NCBI GenBank assembly: GCA_937891445.1
Contig: CALAFV010000300.1
Span: 1 to 13,924 of the forward strand
Reading direction: 5' to 3'
Source: an uncultured Phycisphaerales bacterium
GTDB lineage: Bacteria > Planctomycetota > Phycisphaerae > Phycisphaerales > UBA1924
DNA length: 13,924 nucleotides
The position numbers and the translations under genes are program-made. Shown here in pieces: positions 1 to 6,285 of the stretch. Position 1 is the first letter of the stretch; the number at the start of each line of letters is the position of its first letter. The notes under the pieces were generated by a model. It searched no databases. It saw only the letters and a list, made by a program, of their open reading frames with translations, and had not been told where the DNA came from.

Positions 1-1
1 G

Positions 2-733
2 GGGGTGAGCAGCCGGCGCTTCGCGGACCGGGCGGAGCGGGCGGCGTACTGCGTCTTCGAGCACGTGTACTTCGCCAACCCGGCGAGCACGGTCTTCGGG
101 CAGAACGTGCAGGTGGCGCGGGAACTGATGGGCGAGCGGCTGGCGGCCGAGGCGCCCGTCGAGGCGGACTACGTCGTGCCGATGCCCGACTCGGGGCGGT
201 CGGCGGCGATCGGCTACGCCAAGGCGAGCGGGATCCCGTACCGCGAGGGGATCGTGCCCAACCGGTACGTGGGGCGGACGTTCATCAAGCCCACGCAGGC
301 GGAGCGCGCGGCGGCGGTGCGGCTGAAACTGAACGTAGTCCGCGAGATCGTGGAGGGGAAGCGGCTGATCGTCGTGGACGACTCGATCGTGCGCGGGACG
401 ACGACCAAGACGAAGGTGGACCAGATCCGGGAGGCGGGGGCGAGGGAGATCCACCTGCGGATCAGTTGCCCGCCGATCAAGCACCCGTGCTATTTCGGGG
501 TGGACTTCGCGTCGCGCGACCAGTTGATCGCGCACGGGCGGAGCGTGGAGGAGATCCGCGACTTCCTCGGGGTGGACTCGCTGCACTACCTGTCGCTGGA
601 CGGGCTGCTGTCGTGCGTCGTGCGTCCGCGGCGGGATTACTGCACGGCGTGCTACAGCGGGGACTACCGGCTTGATCCGGAGCACCCGGTGAGCGTCGAG
701 GTGAGCACGGCGCAGTTGAGCCTGATTCCGTAG
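2..733 (+). CDS. purF: Amidophosphoribosyltransferase, C-terminal part (5' truncated by window edge)
   Basis: This is the phosphoribosyltransferase half of PurF, which makes 5-phosphoribosylamine from PRPP and glutamine in the first committed step of purine synthesis in the cytoplasm. The frame is open to the left edge, so the N-terminal Ntn glutaminase domain lies outside the window. Counting the GTG at base 5 as residue 1, the PRPP-binding loop VVDDSIVRGTTT is at 123-134 and the substrate region PMPDSGRSAAIG at 59-70. Cysteines at 16 (CVFEHVYFA), 162 (PCYFG) and 213/216 (YCTACYSG) match the four [4Fe-4S] ligands of Bacillus-type PurF, so a cluster-bearing enzyme is expected. The stop is TAG at 731-733. 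It converges on the respiratory operon and is unrelated to it in function. The family call is very secure. Confidence 0.97.
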   Translation, partial: GVSSRRFADRAERAAYCVFEHVYFANPASTVFGQNVQVARELMGERLAAEAPVEADYVVPMPDSGRSAAIGYAKASGIPYREGIVPNRYVGRTFIKPTQAERAAAVRLKLNVVREIVEGKRLIVVDDSIVRGTTTKTKVDQIREAGAREIHLRISCPPIKHPCYFGVDFASRDQLIAHGRSVEEIRDFLGVDSLHYLSLDGLLSCVVRPRRDYCTACYSGDYRLDPEHPVSVEVSTAQLSLIP

Positions 734-840
734 GCAATGGGGAATGGAAGAAGGCACTAGGCACTAGGCACCAGGCACTAGGACAGGCGCTTGGTTCAAT
801 CCCGCCCCACCCCTCTTCCATTGCCCATTGCCCATTCCCC
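734..840. repeat. Composite 7-bp tandem repeats with inverted arms, between convergent genes
   Basis: The whole gap between purF and the convergent minus-strand gene is repetitive. Bases 734-747 hold two 7-bp units (GCAATGG, GGAATGG). Bases 752-779 hold four units of AGGCACT (one with final C). Bases 818-838 hold three units of CCATTGC/CCATTCC, the reverse complement of the left units. Bases 739-751 and 814-826 form an inverted repeat matching at 12 of 13 positions, with a 62-base loop containing the AGGCACT array. There is no T-run, so a classical intrinsic terminator is not evident on either strand. It resembles dispersed low-complexity intergenic repeats; its role is unknown, although transcription stopping between convergent genes is possible. 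Confidence 0.85.
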
Positions 841-847
841 GATGCCC

Positions 848-1651
848 CTATGCGGACGGCGTCTTGCGCGGAAGGAAGATCAGGCACAGCCCCAGCAGGA
901 GGAGCAGCATCGCGAAGCCGGCGACGGGGAAGGTCCAGCCGGCGGCTTCGAGGGCGGTGCGCTTGAAGCGCTGGGCGGGCATCTGGAGTTTGGGGATGAC
1001 GTGGAGGGCGGCCTGGTACTGCCAGGTGCGCTCCTGGAGCGGGGGGATGGCGACCAGGTCCTCGGCGATCTCGTCGCCGCGCTGGGCACGGGCTTCCAGG
1101 CGATGCTCGCTGCGGTCGGAGCGGGGCCAGCGGAAGGTTTTCGCGTCGATCGTGCCGTCGGGCATGAACTCGTAGAAGGTGAAGCGCCAGTCGGCGCGGC
1201 GGACGGAGCCCCATGACTGTGGATCGAAGCCGGGGGGCGTGGTCCGCGTGACGAGGACGAAGCGGGGCGTGGGCTGCTGGCCGCGCTCGTCGAGGGCGGG
1301 CTCGCCGGACTTGAGCGCGGGGCGGATGGCGAGCATCGCGGCCCACTCGGCGTAGCCGCCGAGGTCGGGGATGTCCGGGGCCGGGGGGTTCTTGACGGGG
1401 ACGAGGATCTCGGTGTCGCCGTAGCGGACGCGGAGCGCGGCGTTGCCCGCGGCGTCGGTCGCGTCGGTGATGGAGACCGGGCGGCCGTGAACCTCGGCGG
1501 TGCGGGTGGTGGTGGGCTCGATGCGGTAGCGGTCGAAGTCGGCCCGCTCGTTGTACGCGGCGGCGCGATAGCCCATCGCGATAACGGCGATGACGAACAC
1601 GACGCCGGCAAGGGCGGTGATCGTCAGGCCGATGATGCGGGTTCTGGGCAT
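848..1651 (-). CDS. Uncharacterised two-TM protein at the end of the cox operon
   Basis: I do not recognise this 267-aa protein. It has an N-terminal membrane segment (about 6-27), a hydrophilic domain of about 210 residues, and a C-terminal membrane segment (about 240-260) followed by a short basic tail (RKTPSA). This predicts both ends in the cytoplasm and the domain on the outer face. The domain has no cysteine, no CxxCH and no evident metal motif. It is rich in Trp, Arg and Pro, with stretches such as WRFTFYEFMPDGTIDAKTF. The ATG at 1649-1651 lies 27 bases after the coxD stop with only a G-run upstream, and the stop is TAG. As the last gene of the cox cluster it may be an oxidase assembly factor or accessory subunit; that is inference from position and topology only. 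Confidence 0.8.
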   Translation of the reverse strand: MPRTRIIGLTITALAGVVFVIAVIAMGYRAAAYNERADFDRYRIEPTTTRTAEVHGRPVSITDATDAAGNAALRVRYGDTEILVPVKNPPAPDIPDLGGYAEWAAMLAIRPALKSGEPALDERGQQPTPRFVLVTRTTPPGFDPQSWGSVRRADWRFTFYEFMPDGTIDAKTFRWPRSDRSEHRLEARAQRGDEIAEDLVAIPPLQERTWQYQAALHVIPKLQMPAQRFKRTALEAAGWTFPVAGFAMLLLLLGLCLIFLPRKTPSA

Positions 1652-1661
1652 TGCGTGGCCC

Positions 1662-1678
1662 CCCCGCTGCTCGCGGGG
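1662..1678 (-). promoter_or_regulatory. Short GC hairpin right after the coxD stop
   Basis: CCCCGC (1662-1667) and GCGGGG (1673-1678) can pair across a 5-base loop, directly next to the coxD stop codon. The hairpin fills most of the 27-base gap before the next start at 1651 and takes up part of the only purine-rich stretch that could serve as its ribosome site. It could protect the mRNA 3' of coxD or dampen translation of the last gene. It is short, and GC-rich DNA gives such stems by chance. Confidence 0.4.
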
Positions 1679-2449
1679 TCAGTGGTGGTTGTGGCCGTGG
1701 TCGCCGCCGGCCGCCGCGGGCGCGAGGCCGGGGAGCGTCAGGCCGCGGACGGGGCGGGACTTCTGCGGGCTGGACTGCTCGGGGGCGTAGGGGCCGACGG
1801 GGAAGCCCTGGGAGATGTCGCGCGCGGGCGGGACGGCCGCGACGGGCGCGGCGTGCTCCTCGGCGTGGTGGAGGTACTGGTGCTTGGGGGACTCGGGGTT
1901 CTCGGCCTCGCGGCGGGCGTGGACGGTGATCGGGGTGTTGGCCCCGACCGCCGACCCGGAGGGGAGCACGATGCCGCCGGTGCCGCCATCGACGACGTAC
2001 GCGGCCTTGAAGCGGTCCACCGTGCCGCGCGTGCCCAGGTCGATCATGGTGAAGCCGAGGAAGAAGAGGACGGTGACCATGGTGAAGAGGAAGACCATGG
2101 TGTTGAGGGGGTTGTCGTAGCGGAGTTGCATGAAGAACATGACGACCAGGGTCGTCTTGATCACCGCGATGGAGAGGGCGACGAAGACGTTGACCCAGTC
2201 GGGGAGGACGACGTTGAACATCGTCGCGACGAAGGTCTCCACCTGCGAGGCGCCCCAGGTGAGGACGGTGAGCGCGAGCAGGGCCATGAGGACGGCCAGG
2301 AGCGTGCTGGGGGGCACGATGGTGTGGCCGTGGTGGTGGTGGCTGTCGGCCGCGCCGGCGGGGTAGACGTCGAGTTCCGTGCCGTTCTGGGGCGCGGCGA
2401 CGGAGGGGTGGCCGGGGGCGTTGGGGTCGTGGGGCTTGCTGTGCGCCAT
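1679..2449 (-). CDS. coxD: Cytochrome c oxidase subunit IV (prokaryotic COX4-like) with long C-terminal extension
   Basis: This small membrane subunit accompanies CoxA/B/C in caa3-type oxidases and is thought to aid assembly or stability. Membrane segments fall at about 47-66, 84-107 and 116-137. The family signature around the second segment is clear (VALSIAVIKTTLVVMFFMQLR), with Gln where I recall His in the usual FFMHL. The protein is 256 aa, whereas the family is usually around 100-130 aa. The excess is a His-rich N-terminus (HHHHGH at 37-42) and a 115-residue hydrophilic tail rich in Pro and Ala ending in DHGHNHH. I chose ATG 2447-2449 because GAGG lies 8 bases upstream and the conserved core follows; a start at 2512 would add only a low-complexity leader. 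It follows coxC after 88 bases. Confidence 0.85.
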   Translation of the reverse strand: MAHSKPHDPNAPGHPSVAAPQNGTELDVYPAGAADSHHHHGHTIVPPSTLLAVLMALLALTVLTWGASQVETFVATMFNVVLPDWVNVFVALSIAVIKTTLVVMFFMQLRYDNPLNTMVFLFTMVTVLFFLGFTMIDLGTRGTVDRFKAAYVVDGGTGGIVLPSGSAVGANTPITVHARREAENPESPKHQYLHHAEEHAAPVAAVPPARDISQGFPVGPYAPEQSSPQKSRPVRGLTLPGLAPAAAGGDHGHNHH

Positions 2450-2509
2450 GGTGCTGCCTCGGTGTGCGGGGGCGGGATGGGAAGAGGAGGAAGGGGTAGG
2501 CGGAGAGGA

Positions 2510-2528
2510 CACGGCCTGAAAGGCCGTG
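2510..2528 (-). repeat. REP-like hairpin after coxC, copy 1
   Basis: CACGGCCT (2510-2517) and AGGCCGTG (2521-2528) form a perfect 8-bp stem with a 3-base loop, starting 9 bases after the coxC stop. On the transcribed strand it is followed by a stretch that is very rich in C and poor in G (2461-2509, about 31 C and 3 G of 49 by hand count) and leads to the coxD ribosome site. No U-run follows. The same module with a nearly identical flank lies after coxA at 3306-3324, which argues for a repeated intergenic element rather than a chance stem. Confidence 0.7.
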
Positions 2529-2537
2529 CCACGGGGA

Positions 2538-3239
2538 TCAGTGGATCAGATAGAGCATGGGGAAGAGGAAGATCCAGACGATGTCGACGATGTGCCAGTA
2601 GAGGCCGACGCCCTCGACGGCGGTGTAGTGCTCGGGGCCGTACTTCTGGCGGAGGGCGCCGGAGAAGAGCCACATGAACAGGCCGATGCCGACGGTGACG
2701 TGGAGGGCGTGGATGCCGGTGGCGCCCCAGTAGATGCCCCACCACATGGGCTCGTAGGGGTCGCCGGCGGCGGGGTAGGAGTAGAACCAGCCGGGGAGGA
2801 GGCCTTCGCGGTACTTCTTGGAGTACTCGAAGATGAACTTGATGGCCAGGAAGACGAAGCCGCAGGCCATCGTGATCAGGATGTTGGTCTTCAGCAACTT
2901 CTGCTGGCCGAGTTGGGCGTTGCGGACGGCGCAGGCGACGGTGTAGGAGGAGACGAGCAGGACGACGGTGTTGGTGAGGCCCCACTGCCAGTCGAGGTGG
3001 TGCGAGCCGGCGCGGAAGGCCTCCGGGTGGAGCATGCGCATCACCGCGTAGCCGACGAAGAAGCCGCTGAAGAGGAGGATCTCGGTCGCGAGGAAGAGCC
3101 AGACGCCCATCTTGACGGCGTCGAACTCGTGGTCGCGGTCGCGGTAGTGGGCCGCGGCGCGGTAGCGCTTGTAGGGCGGGAGCGACGGGTCGTCGGGCCG
3201 CTGGTGGGTGGCTGCGTGTCCGAGGTCGATGGTCGCCAT
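2538..3239 (-). CDS. coxC: Cytochrome c oxidase subunit III
   Basis: This is integral membrane subunit III of the heme-copper oxidase; it carries no redox centre and stabilises CoxA and its proton uptake. The protein is 233 aa with five membrane segments at about 43-67, 88-105, 117-137, 165-190 and 211-232, the short five-helix form. Family features are the early Glu in the first helix (WLFLATEILLFSGFF, E53), WQWGLTNTVVLL (85-95), TGIHALHVTVGIG (174-186) and the C-terminal WHIVDIVWIFLFPMLYL. The hydrophilic N-terminus (1-40) is rich in Arg and Tyr. The ATG at 3237-3239 begins MATIDLG; an upstream in-frame start at 3308 would begin inside the intergenic hairpin and add a low-complexity leader, so I reject it. 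The ribosome site is weak. It lies 93 bases after coxA. Confidence 0.95.
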   Translation of the reverse strand: MATIDLGHAATHQRPDDPSLPPYKRYRAAAHYRDRDHEFDAVKMGVWLFLATEILLFSGFFVGYAVMRMLHPEAFRAGSHHLDWQWGLTNTVVLLVSSYTVACAVRNAQLGQQKLLKTNILITMACGFVFLAIKFIFEYSKKYREGLLPGWFYSYPAAGDPYEPMWWGIYWGATGIHALHVTVGIGLFMWLFSGALRQKYGPEHYTAVEGVGLYWHIVDIVWIFLFPMLYLIH

Positions 3240-3305
3240 GGTGGTCTCGCGCTTCGGGGTCGCTGGAACGAACGGGTCGGGTAGAAGAGGAAGCGGGAGG
3301 AGAGA

Positions 3306-3324
3306 CACGGCCTCAGCGGCCGTG
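3306..3324 (-). repeat. REP-like hairpin after coxA, copy 2
   Basis: CACGGCC (3306-3312) pairs with GGCCGTG (3318-3324) across a 5-base loop, 8 bases after the coxA stop. The flanks (GAGAGA on one side, GCCGCGGGGTCAGTGG on the other) almost repeat those of the copy after coxC. On the mRNA sense strand the hairpin is again followed by a pyrimidine-rich stretch (3274-3305, about 18 C and 2 G of 32). It may protect the 3' end of processed coxA mRNA or act in attenuation between coxA and coxC. Confidence 0.68.
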
Positions 3325-3332
3325 CCGCGGGG

Positions 3333-5126
3333 TCAGTGGGCCTTCTTTCCGGCAGGGAGCGGGTCGGGGAGGATGAACTCGCCGGGGCGGGTCTGCGCCG
3401 GGAGCACGTCGTCGTAGGGGTACGGGCCGTGGGTGACGATCGGCTCGTGGTGGAAGTTGTGCTCGATCGGCGGGCTGGCGGCGTGGGTCCACTCAAGGGT
3501 GAGGGAGCCCCACGGGTTCGGCGGCGCCTTGCGGCCGGCGACGAGCGACTGGACGAAGACGAACAGGTGCGTGAAGAGGCCCAGAGCCAGGACCCAGGAG
3601 CCGACGGTGGAGAGTTGGTGCAGGAAGGTGTACTGCTCGAGGTAGGAGGCGTAGCGGCGGGGCATGCCCTGGGTGCCGAGGATGAACTGCGGGAAGAAGG
3701 TGAGGTTGAAACCGACGAAGACGAGGAAGAAGCCCACCTTGGCCCAGAACTCGTTGTACATCTTGCCGAACATCTTGGGCCACCAGTGGTGCAGGCCGCC
3801 GATCATGGCGATGACGGTGCCGCCCATCATGACGTAGTGGAAGTGGGCGACGATGAAGTAGGTGTCGTGCAGGTGCAGGTCGGTGGCGAGGCACCCGAGG
3901 AACAGGCCGGTGAGGCCGCCGATGGAGAAGGTGAAGAGGAAGCCCAGGGCGTAGAGCATGGGCGCGGTGAAGGCGATGGAGCCCTTGTAGAGGGTGGCCG
4001 TCCAGTTGAAGACCTTTACGGCGGTGGGGATGGCGACCAGGAAGGTCAGGGCGCTGAAGATGGCGCTGGCGACCTCGCCCTGGGACGCGAACATGTGGTG
4101 GCCCCACACGATGAAGGCGATGCCGGCGATCGCGATCGAACTGAAGGCGACGGCGCGGTAGCCGAAGATGTTCTTACGGGCGTGGGTGGTGACGATCTCG
4201 GAGATGATCGCGAAGCCCGGGAGGATCATCACGTAGACGACGGGGTGGGAGTAGAACCAGAAGAAGTGCTGGAAGAGGACCGGGTCGCCGCCCAGGCGCG
4301 GGTCGAAGATGCCGATGTGGAAGAGCCGCTCGAAGAGGAGCAGCAGGAGGGTGATGCCGATGACGGGGGTGGCGAGGACCTGGATGATGGCGGTGGCGTA
4401 GATGCCCCAGACGAACAGGGGCATGTCGAACCAGCCCATGCCCGGGGCGCGGAGTTTGTGGACGGTGACGACGAAGTTCAGACCGGTGAAGATGGACGAG
4501 AAGCCGAGGATGAACGCCGCGGTGATCATCCAGACGACGCGCCAGTGCTCGGCGTCGGTCATCGTCGAGTAGGGCGTGTAGAACGTCCAGCCGGTGTCAA
4601 CGCCGCCCTGGATGATGGAGACGATGCCGAAAATGGTGCCGAAGAGGTAGACGTACCACGAGGCGAGGTTGAGGCGGGGGAAGGCGACGTCCTTGGCGCC
4701 GATCATCAGCGGCAGGAGGAAGTTGCCCAGCGAGGCGGGGATGGAGGGGACGATGAAGAGGAAGACCATGATCACGCCGTGGAGCGTGAAGATGCGGTTG
4801 TAGGTGTTGTTGCCGTCGGCCCACGACTCGCCGATGTTGAGCCACTGGCCGGAGATGACCTGGTTGGTGCTGGTGTCGATGACGGTCGGGGTGAAGAGTT
4901 CGAGGCGGACGGCGAGCGCGGCGACGCCGCCGAGGAAGAACATGAAGAGCACCGCCACGAGGTACATCACGCCGATCTTCTTGTGATCGACGGTCGTCAT
5001 CCAATCCCAGACGATGGCGAAGAAGCCGCCCTTGGGATGGAGGTAACTGACGTCGTGGTCGTGGCCGTGGCCGCCCCCGCCGTGGTGGGGAAGGTCGTGG
5101 CCGGTGCTGCCGGTGATGGTCGCCAT
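3333..5126 (-). CDS. coxA: Cytochrome c oxidase subunit I (heme-copper oxidase, A2 type)
   Basis: This is the catalytic subunit that reduces O2 to water and pumps protons across the cytoplasmic membrane. All ligands are present: H116 and H430 for heme a, H428 for heme a3 (HDTYFIVAHFHYV), and H294, H343 and H344 for CuB, with Y298 as the cross-linked tyrosine. The K-channel lysine is K371 (PTAVKVFNW) and the D-channel entrance is D146 (MIGAKDVAFP). Helix VI reads YSHPVVY (292-298), lacking the Glu of the GHPEVY class; this marks subfamily A2, as in Rhodothermus and Thermus caa3. The 597-aa length is a little over usual because of a His/Gly-rich N-terminus (residues 10-30) and a charged tail after residue 530. 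The ATG at 5126 has a strong GGAGGTGA ribosome site. It follows coxB by 40 bases. Confidence 0.98.
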   Translation of the reverse strand: MATITGSTGHDLPHHGGGGHGHDHDVSYLHPKGGFFAIVWDWMTTVDHKKIGVMYLVAVLFMFFLGGVAALAVRLELFTPTVIDTSTNQVISGQWLNIGESWADGNNTYNRIFTLHGVIMVFLFIVPSIPASLGNFLLPLMIGAKDVAFPRLNLASWYVYLFGTIFGIVSIIQGGVDTGWTFYTPYSTMTDAEHWRVVWMITAAFILGFSSIFTGLNFVVTVHKLRAPGMGWFDMPLFVWGIYATAIIQVLATPVIGITLLLLLFERLFHIGIFDPRLGGDPVLFQHFFWFYSHPVVYVMILPGFAIISEIVTTHARKNIFGYRAVAFSSIAIAGIAFIVWGHHMFASQGEVASAIFSALTFLVAIPTAVKVFNWTATLYKGSIAFTAPMLYALGFLFTFSIGGLTGLFLGCLATDLHLHDTYFIVAHFHYVMMGGTVIAMIGGLHHWWPKMFGKMYNEFWAKVGFFLVFVGFNLTFFPQFILGTQGMPRRYASYLEQYTFLHQLSTVGSWVLALGLFTHLFVFVQSLVAGRKAPPNPWGSLTLEWTHAASPPIEHNFHHEPIVTHGPYPYDDVLPAQTRPGEFILPDPLPAGKKAH

Positions 5127-5154
5127 GGCTCACCTCCGCACGGGTCGTGCGAGG
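5127..5154 (-). promoter_or_regulatory. coxA ribosome-binding site inside a predicted hairpin
   Basis: On the minus strand the coxB-coxA gap reads TTTTTT, then CCTCGCACG, ACC, CGTGCGGAGG, then TGAGCC and the ATG. The 9-base left arm (5146-5154) pairs with the right arm (5133-5142) with one bulged G, giving 9 base pairs and a 3-base loop. The right arm contains the coxA Shine-Dalgarno GGAGG, so it would be sequestered. The coxB stop lies 12 bases upstream of the stem, close enough that a ribosome terminating there could open it. This suggests translational coupling of CoxA to CoxB. The pairing is directly visible; the function is inferred. Confidence 0.6.
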
Positions 5155-5166
5155 AAAAAACTCCGG

Positions 5167-6285
5167 TTACTGCCCCCCGCCCTGCTGCTGCTGATCCTGG
5201 CCCGACGGCTGGCCCCCGGCCGGGGCGGCGCGGCCGCTGACCTCGGGGGACTTCATGAAGGCGATGAGGCCGTCGAGTTGCTTTTCGTCGATGAGGCCCA
5301 CGTACGAGTTCATCTGCGGGCCGTAGCCGGCGACGAGCCTCTTGTTGGGCTCGTAGATCGACTCGCGGATGTAGTTGTAGAACGTCTCGTCGTCGGAAAG
5401 ATCGACCTGCTCGCCGTTGGACATCGTCTCGACGCGGCCGTAGAGGCCCTTCCAGGAGGGCCCGGTGCTCGCCGAGCCGTCGAGCGTGTGGCAGGCCATG
5501 CACCCCTTGGCGCGGTAGAGGAACCTGCCGTACTCGACGGGGTCCTCGATCACGATCTCCTCGGCCTTGTAGGCGGCGTAGGCCTCGGGGGAGACGACGC
5601 GGAGGGTCGCGTTCATCTCCGAGTGGTCGGTGCCGCAGTACTCGGCGCAGAAGATGTTGTGCTCGCCCTCCTTCTCCGGCATGATCCAGAAACTGGTGAA
5701 GCGGTTGGGGAAGACGTCGAACTTCACCCGCATGTCGGGGATGTAGAAGGAGTGGATGACGTCGGCGCTGGACATCATGAACTTGGTGGGACGCCCGGCG
5801 GGGACGGTGATGACCGGTGAGTCCTTGCCGCCGACGCGCTTGACGTCGTTGGGGCCCAACTGGCGGCCGTTGTCGTAGGTGACGCCGTTCCAGTCCCACT
5901 GGCGGGCGGAGATGCGGATGATCTCGGCGCCGGCGGGGGCGATCGTCTTCTCCATGTAGCCGCGGAAGCCCCAGAAGAAGATCACGACCATCACCAGCAG
6001 CGGGATGATCGACCAGGCGAGTTCCAGCGCGGTGTTGTGCGATGGGCTGCGCTTCGTCGGGACGCCGGGCTTGCGGCGGTACTTCCAGGCGAAGTAGTAC
6101 GCCAGGCCGAGCACGACCGTGAAGGAGATGATGCAGGTCCAGAGGATGAACATGAAGAGCCGGTCGGTCTCCTGGCCGGACTCGCTGGCGGCCTGGGAAC
6201 CGAACCAGAGCTTGTGCAGCGCGCTCTGGGCGAGGGTGCCGGGGAACGCGAGGATGCTCAGGGGTGTGTCGTTCATGGTCGTCAC
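5167..6285 (-). CDS. coxB: Cytochrome c oxidase subunit II with fused C-terminal cytochrome c (caa3 type)
   Basis: It accepts electrons from ACIII through its heme c and passes them via CuA to CoxA. Numbering from the ATG at 6276, membrane segments are at about 42-64 and 87-108. The CuA cupredoxin domain carries H175 (ADVIHSF), C210, E212, C214, H218 and M221 (CAEYCGTDHSEM), with the aromatic motif QWDW at 126-129. A monoheme domain follows with CMACH (259-263) and likely axial M322. The tail is Gln/Gly-rich (DQQQQGGGQ). I prefer the GTG start at 6283-6285: it has GGAGGG 9 bases upstream (6295-6300) and overlaps the sco stop as GTGA. The ATG at 6276 is the alternative and shortens the protein by 3 residues, but it would sit 18 bases from that ribosome site. 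No cleavable signal is obvious. Confidence 0.96.
   Translation of the reverse strand: MTTMNDTPLSILAFPGTLAQSALHKLWFGSQAASESGQETDRLFMFILWTCIISFTVVLGLAYYFAWKYRRKPGVPTKRSPSHNTALELAWSIIPLLVMVVIFFWGFRGYMEKTIAPAGAEIIRISARQWDWNGVTYDNGRQLGPNDVKRVGGKDSPVITVPAGRPTKFMMSSADVIHSFYIPDMRVKFDVFPNRFTSFWIMPEKEGEHNIFCAEYCGTDHSEMNATLRVVSPEAYAAYKAEEIVIEDPVEYGRFLYRAKGCMACHTLDGSASTGPSWKGLYGRVETMSNGEQVDLSDDETFYNYIRESIYEPNKRLVAGYGPQMNSYVGLIDEKQLDGLIAFMKSPEVSGRAAPAGGQPSGQDQQQQGGGQ

Noticed and set aside
734..840. CRISPR array
   Set aside because: The units are 7 bp in direct tandem without spacers.
2450..2512. Upstream in-frame start for coxD
   Set aside because: It would translate the C-rich tract as Ser/Pro leader, and GAGG supports the ATG at 2449.
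3240..3308. Upstream in-frame start for coxC
   Set aside because: It would begin within the intergenic hairpin, adds a Pro/Leu leader, and the family N-terminus fits MATIDLG at 3239.
5127..5166. Intrinsic terminator between coxB and coxA
   Set aside because: The T-run precedes the stem in the direction of transcription, and on the other strand the stem is followed by A residues, so neither strand has stem plus U-run.
3336..5240. A long plus-strand open frame opposite coxA, and similar long frames opposite coxB, coxC, actC and actF
   Set aside because: Their translations are Glu/Asp/Gly/Val-rich low-complexity sequence typical of the antisense of high-GC membrane genes. The minus-strand products are unmistakable respiratory subunits.
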